This document shows, in pieces, positions 60,633 through 64,000 of a stretch of DNA of 64,000 nt. Positions within the stretch are counted from its first letter, which is position 1, and every line of letters begins with the position of its first letter. The position numbers and the translations under genes are program-made. The notes under the pieces were generated by a model. It was not told the DNA's origin. It saw nothing but the letters and a program-made list of their open reading frames with translations, and made no database searches. Origin of the DNA: an uncultured Eubacteriales bacterium (GTDB lineage Bacteria > Bacillota > Clostridia > Christensenellales > UMGS416); NCBI GenBank assembly GCA_900542005.1, contig UQLW01000011.1:1-64000 (forward strand). The letters are read 5' to 3'.

Positions 60633-61271
60633 TCAATTTTCGATGAGTTTGTCGTTGAGACGCTTGGCCAGCACGGCCAGGGAGCAGGCGATGTTCTCAT
60701 AGCGGACCAACACGCCCTCGGGCACGTTGAGATGGACGGGAGCGAAATTCCAGATGGCGAGGATCCCGCTTTCCACCATTTGATCGCACACCTGCTGGGC
60801 GGCGTCAGCGGGGACGGTTATGATGCCGATACGGATTTTCATCCGCTGGCAAAGATCCCTCATCCTGTCGAAGGATAATACAGGCTTGCCTGCAATCCTT
60901 GTGCCGATTAAGGATGCGTCCACATCAAAGGCGGCGACAAGCTCCAATCCATATTCTGAAAAACCACCGTAGGAAAACAGCGCGCGGCCCAGATTTCCGG
61001 CGCCGGCTACAATCGCGCTGCGGGTATCGTTGTAGCCCATGAATTCTTCAATATCGGCGATCAGGCGCTTTGTGACATAACCGATCTTGGGCCGGCCGCC
61101 GGAGCTGACCTGGGCGAGATCCTTCCGTACCTGGACATCATTCAATCCCAACGCCTCGGCAATGGCGGTGGCCGAGATGTTCTCGGAGCCGCCCTCGGGC
61201 AAAGAGCGCAGGTAGTTGAGATAGAGCGGAATACGGTGTAATGTCTGCGTCGAAATGGATTGGAGTTTCAT
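60633..61271 (-). CDS. rex: Redox-sensing transcriptional repressor Rex
   Basis: This 212-aa repressor senses NADH/NAD+. The winged helix (about 5-75) includes ISATAIAEALGLNDVQVRKDLA, recognised by NDVQVRKDLAQVS, and KIGYVTKRL. The Rossmann part starts AIVAGAGNLGRALFSY near residue 85. It ends with a domain-swapping C-terminal helix. It lies inside an operon of fumarate-reductase-like genes, and such genes are classical Rex targets; I see no clear Rex operator within the window because the operon's promoter lies upstream of it. Confidence 0.95.
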   Translation of the reverse strand: MKLQSISTQTLHRIPLYLNYLRSLPEGGSENISATAIAEALGLNDVQVRKDLAQVSSGGRPKIGYVTKRLIADIEEFMGYNDTRSAIVAGAGNLGRALFSYGGFSEYGLELVAAFDVDASLIGTRIAGKPVLSFDRMRDLCQRMKIRIGIITVPADAAQQVCDQMVESGILAIWNFAPVHLNVPEGVLVRYENIACSLAVLAKRLNDKLIEN

Positions 61272-61281
61272 GCGTTACACC

Positions 61282-61569
61282 CTATTTCGCAGCAGCCTGC
61301 TGGGCCTCGTATTTCTTGTTGCGGAAGTAGAGGCAGATATCGGTCGCAACCATGATGATATTGGGGAAATAGAACCAGAAAGCCAGATTAAAGGTATGGG
61401 AGAGGAACTTGGAGCCCAGGCCGCAGATATAGCCAAAGAAAATGAAAAGCATAAAGGGCAGGCTCTTTCCCTGGGTAGACTTGGAGCGGACCGATTTAAT
61501 GATGGAGAGGGGCCAGGATACGCCGAAGCTGATGATCATCAGGGTTTCCAGAATGCTAGCTAATTCCAT
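61282..61569 (-). CDS. SemiSWEET-like PQ-loop membrane protein
   Basis: This 95-aa protein has three hydrophobic helices (about residues 5-22, 38-58 and 63-82) and a PQ-loop-like segment, GVSWPLSIIKSVRSKSTQGKS, described by SWPLSIIKS and KSTQGKSL. Size and layout match SemiSWEET half-transporters, in which the loop normally has Pro-Gln; here Gln is Leu. The start ATG has only a weak adjacent SD, while a strong AAGGAGG lies 40 bases upstream, separated by a GC hairpin. It lies between the flavoprotein gene and rex. The transported substrate is unknown. Confidence 0.7.
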   Translation of the reverse strand: MELASILETLMIISFGVSWPLSIIKSVRSKSTQGKSLPFMLFIFFGYICGLGSKFLSHTFNLAFWFYFPNIIMVATDICLYFRNKKYEAQQAAAK

Positions 61570-61573
61570 AATC

Positions 61574-61619
61574 CAACGCGGCGCGGGCGAAGGACGCCCG
61601 CCGCCGCATCCTCCTTCTT
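61574..61619 (-). promoter_or_regulatory. SD and start codon separated by a hairpin before the SemiSWEET-like gene
   Basis: On the minus strand AAGGAGGAT is followed by GCGGCGGGCG-TCCTT-CGCCCGCGCCGC, which folds as 5 bp, a 2-base bulge and 5 bp, then GTTGGATT and the ATG at 61569. Folding would bring the SD to an effective distance of about 10 bases. Confidence 0.45.
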
Positions 61620-61643
61620 TCTTCGTATTGCTGTAGGTTTGGT

Positions 61644-63251
61644 TTAGATGGTATCGCCGTGACGGGTGTAGTTGGGCAGAAGCTTGGGCGAGACGGCATC
61701 GCTGTGGATGCCGGCGGCATCGAGCTCGTCATGGAAACGCTGCACATGCTCCAGGGTGAGCTGGCCCACGGTAACATCCTTGGACTTGACGGCGGCGTTA
61801 CGGCCGGCGTTACGGCCAAAGACGATGATATCCAGCAGGGAGTTGCCCATCAGGCGGTTGCGGCCATGAATGCCGCCAACGGCCTCGCCAGCCACAAAGA
61901 GATTCTCCACGGTGGTCGTCATGCAGTCGGGGGTGATGTCCAGGCCGCCGTTTTGATAGTGAAGCGTGGGATAGACGAGGATGGGCTCGTAGCGGATATC
62001 GATGCCATACTTGGCAAACATGCGGTGCATGGCCGGAATACGGGCCATGATGGTACCTTCGCCGCCGATTTTCTCAATCATCGGGGTATCCAGCCACACC
62101 GCACAGCCGCTGCCGGTATCCAGGCCCTTGCTGCGGCTGGTGCATTCGCGGATGATGGAGGCAGCCGCAACGTCCCGGGTTTCCAGCGGATGCATGAAGA
62201 CCTCGCCTTCGGCGTTCACCAGCTTGGCGCCCAGAGAACGGACCTTCTCCGTAACCAGCGCGCCGAAGATCTGCTCAGGATAGGCGGCGCCGGTGGGATG
62301 GTACTGCAGGGTATCGGCATAGAGCAGCTTGGCTCCCACCCGATAGCCCAGCACAAGGCCGTCGGCGGTGGCTCCATAGTGGTTGGAGGTCGGGAAGCCC
62401 TGATAATGCATCCGGCCAGCGCCGCCGGTGGCAATGATTACGGTCTTGGCCCGGGCGACAAGCAGCTCACGGGTTTCCATGTTCATCAGCACCGCGCCGG
62501 AGGCATTGCCCTTTTCGTCAAGGATGAGCTCGATGGCGGCGGTGAAATCGACCACCGGGATCCCACGGTTGAGCACCTCGTCCCGCAGCGTCCGCATGAT
62601 CTCGGCCCCGGAGTAGTCCTTGGCCGCGTGCATACGCTTGCGGGAGGTGCCGCCGCCATGGGTGGTGACCATGGTGCCATCGGGCGTTTTGTCGAACTCA
62701 ACGCCCAGATCGTTCAGCCACTGGATGGCTTCCGGCGCCTCGGTGACGAGCTTATAGAGAAGATCTCGCTTGGCTGCGAAGTGGCCCCCGCCAAAGGCGT
62801 CAAGGAAATGGATGGCGGGGGAGTCGTTGGGCTTATCAGCAGCCTGGATACCGCCCTCGGCCATCATGGTATTGGCATCGCCAATGCGCAGCTTGGTCAC
62901 GATCATGACGTTGGCACCGGCGTTATCCGCCTCGATAGCCGCAGAGGAACCTGCGCCGCCGCCGCCGATCACCAGCACATCCACGTCATAATCCGGATGG
63001 GCGAGGTCGATCTCATCGGGATTGATTCGGCTGCGGGCCTGAAGCATTTCCGCCAGCTCATGGGGCACCTGCTCGCCCTGGTTGGGGCCGACCTGCAGGG
63101 CTTCAAATTCCTCTTTCTTATAGTCGGGATGATAGGCGGCAAGCAGGTCTTCCTTTTCCTTTGCCGTCATACGGGCCGGCTCATAGGCAATGTTCGCCTC
63201 GCGGGCCGCCTCCACCCTGCGGAGGGACTCGGTAAATTTTTCGGAATACAT
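61644..63251 (-). CDS. Fumarate reductase/succinate dehydrogenase-type flavoprotein subunit
   Basis: This 535-aa flavoprotein has the FAD Rossmann motif VLVIGGGGAGSSAAIEA near residue 92, MAEGGIQAAD, the substrate-site HPTG in LQYHPTGAAYPEQ and VTEKVRSLGA, and HGRNRLMGNSLLD near residue 460. The histidine that covalently binds FAD in Sdh/Frd (SHT) is replaced (ANT in GDANTMMAEGG), so FAD is probably non-covalent as in soluble TfrA- or aspartate-oxidase-like enzymes. An extra 70-residue N-terminus precedes the FAD motif. It is paired with the FeS subunit 11 bases upstream. Confidence 0.88.
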   Translation of the reverse strand: MYSEKFTESLRRVEAAREANIAYEPARMTAKEKEDLLAAYHPDYKKEEFEALQVGPNQGEQVPHELAEMLQARSRINPDEIDLAHPDYDVDVLVIGGGGAGSSAAIEADNAGANVMIVTKLRIGDANTMMAEGGIQAADKPNDSPAIHFLDAFGGGHFAAKRDLLYKLVTEAPEAIQWLNDLGVEFDKTPDGTMVTTHGGGTSRKRMHAAKDYSGAEIMRTLRDEVLNRGIPVVDFTAAIELILDEKGNASGAVLMNMETRELLVARAKTVIIATGGAGRMHYQGFPTSNHYGATADGLVLGYRVGAKLLYADTLQYHPTGAAYPEQIFGALVTEKVRSLGAKLVNAEGEVFMHPLETRDVAAASIIRECTSRSKGLDTGSGCAVWLDTPMIEKIGGEGTIMARIPAMHRMFAKYGIDIRYEPILVYPTLHYQNGGLDITPDCMTTTVENLFVAGEAVGGIHGRNRLMGNSLLDIIVFGRNAGRNAAVKSKDVTVGQLTLEHVQRFHDELDAAGIHSDAVSPKLLPNYTRHGDTI

Positions 63252-63262
63252 AGAAGGCCTCC

Positions 63263-63937
63263 TTATTTCTCAATTTCGCGGTGGTTATAAAGCTCCTGCA
63301 TTTCCTCCACCGGCTTGCCCATCAGCGCCTCGAGAAGCTCGGTAAAGGTACCGTCGTGGATCTCCTGCACACGGTCGGCCAGATGCTGGCTCTTGGGAGC
63401 CAGATACTTTCCGTTCAGGCGGCGCGCAAGCATGGCGACCTGGGGATGGGAGATGCCGGCGGGACACCGGGAGGAGCAGATGCCGCACATGACGCAGTCA
63501 AAGGAAGCCTCGGCGCATTTTTCATATTCGCCGCGCTGGGCATAGGCGATATACTGCATGACGTTCAGGCCCTGCGGGCAGACCTTGGTGCAGGCGTTGC
63601 AGCCGATACAGCTGTAGATTTCCGGATAAAGCTGCATCATAATCTGCTCGGTAGGGGCAACCTTCTCCATGTCGTACACCTGCTTGACCAGGGGGAAGAA
63701 GGGGAGGGTCGCCACATACATATTGTCCTCCACCTTGGTCTGGCAGGCCAGGCACGCCTTTAGCTCGCGGTCGCCCTTGATGCGGTAAATCGTGGCACAG
63801 GCGCCGCAGAAGCCGTTCCGGCAGCCGCAGCCGCGGATCAGCTGGTAGCCGGCGTATTCCATCGCGCCCATGATCGTCAGGTTCGACGGGACGGAATATT
63901 TCTTGCCCATCAGAAAGACATTCACCATATTTTCCAT
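63263..63937 (-). CDS. Fumarate reductase/succinate dehydrogenase-type iron-sulfur subunit
   Basis: This 224-aa electron-transfer protein has an N-terminal 2Fe-2S domain (CGCRNGFCGACATIY near residue 37 and CLACQ near residue 62), then two 4Fe-4S motifs, CIGCNACTKVCPQG near residue 109 and CVMCGICSSRCPAG near residue 145. It lacks the usual SdhB 3Fe-4S spacing. The ATG at 63937 has a GAGAGGA SD; a TTG at 63961 is in frame but overlaps the preceding stop. It would pass electrons to the flavoprotein encoded downstream. Confidence 0.9.
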   Translation of the reverse strand: MENMVNVFLMGKKYSVPSNLTIMGAMEYAGYQLIRGCGCRNGFCGACATIYRIKGDRELKACLACQTKVEDNMYVATLPFFPLVKQVYDMEKVAPTEQIMMQLYPEIYSCIGCNACTKVCPQGLNVMQYIAYAQRGEYEKCAEASFDCVMCGICSSRCPAGISHPQVAMLARRLNGKYLAPKSQHLADRVQEIHDGTFTELLEALMGKPVEEMQELYNHREIEK

Positions 63938-63957
63938 CTTCAGATCCTCTCTTACGA

Positions 63958-64000
63958 TCAATATTCGTTGGGCAGCTCGTCAAGCTCGTCACAGCGGAAG
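63958..64000 (-). CDS. C-terminal end of an upstream gene (partial)
   Basis: On the minus strand the frame ending at the TGA of 63960-63958 reads FRCDELDELPNEY, and the next gene's SD follows within 20 bases. The acidic tail and close spacing suggest the preceding subunit gene of the same operon. The remainder is outside the window, so no function can be given. Confidence 0.5.
   Translation of the reverse strand, partial: FRCDELDELPNEY

Overview
The window reads as one continuous chromosomal stretch of a GC-rich (about 60 percent by eye) anaerobic, Gram-positive, spore-forming member of the Clostridia. The evidence is Firmicutes gene order (ylxM-ffh-rpsP-khpA-rimM-trmD-rplS; miaB-ymcA/ylbF-mutS-mutL-miaA), a SpoVT regulator with a sigma-G-like promoter, a tryptophan T-box before trpS, a two-gene SufC/SufB iron-sulfur system, a flavodiiron protein, Rex and a fumarate-reductase-type flavoprotein. 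A Christensenellales-like lineage is possible, but that is only a guess. I found no rRNA, tRNA, CRISPR array, insertion sequence or prophage. Nearly every gene is intact and most intergenic gaps hold a recognisable promoter, terminator or leader RNA.

Layout. 0-5.2 kb: 5-formyl-THF cyclo-ligase, a membrane protein, argC, a class I aminotransferase and a purine permease. 5.2-8.1 kb: a P-loop kinase-like gene, then spoVT and a flavodiiron protein on the minus strand. 8.5-12 kb: enolase, a small membrane protein and an isolated FGE/C-type-lectin-fold gene. 12-14 kb: sufC-sufB under an IscR-type palindrome, plus an unannotated 35-aa membrane peptide gene. 14-21 kb: potassium module trkH, trkA, an unknown gene, kdpD, kdpE. 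21-23 kb: D-allulose/tagatose 3-epimerase and a polyol dehydrogenase, divergent from the translation and secretion operon at 23-27 kb. 27-32 kb: pduL, a HIT protein, a DUF2975/XRE/DUF4173 trio and a glycosidase-like protein. 32-40 kb: a heterodimeric ABC exporter, MFS and MATE transporters and a ProB-like kinase. 40-43 kb: aspartate aminotransferase plus a Re-citrate-synthase-like enzyme behind a candidate structured leader. 43-47 kb: T-box trpS, then a metal-responsive ArsR-HMA-P1B ATPase operon. 47-52 kb: a PAS-GGDEF protein, tgt and yajC. 51.5-60 kb: tRNA modification and mismatch repair operon. 60-64 kb: minus-strand redox operon with FeS protein, fumarate-reductase-like flavoprotein, SemiSWEET-like protein, rex and a thin ferredoxin.

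Functionally the region couples central anaerobic metabolism (enolase, PduL, an oxaloacetate/citrate route to 2-oxoglutarate, Rex-linked fumarate reduction) with ion and metal homeostasis and core translation and repair. The points most worth a second look are the 96-nt leader before the aspartate aminotransferase gene, the IscR-like operator next to a minimal SufCB pair, KdpDE without KdpFABC beside Trk/Ktr, the RBS-sequestering dyad before spoVT, the 50-bp perfect palindrome at 32.2 kb, and the hairpin lying between a Shine-Dalgarno and its start codon at 61.6 kb. All functions are inferred from reading sequence; no database search was run.
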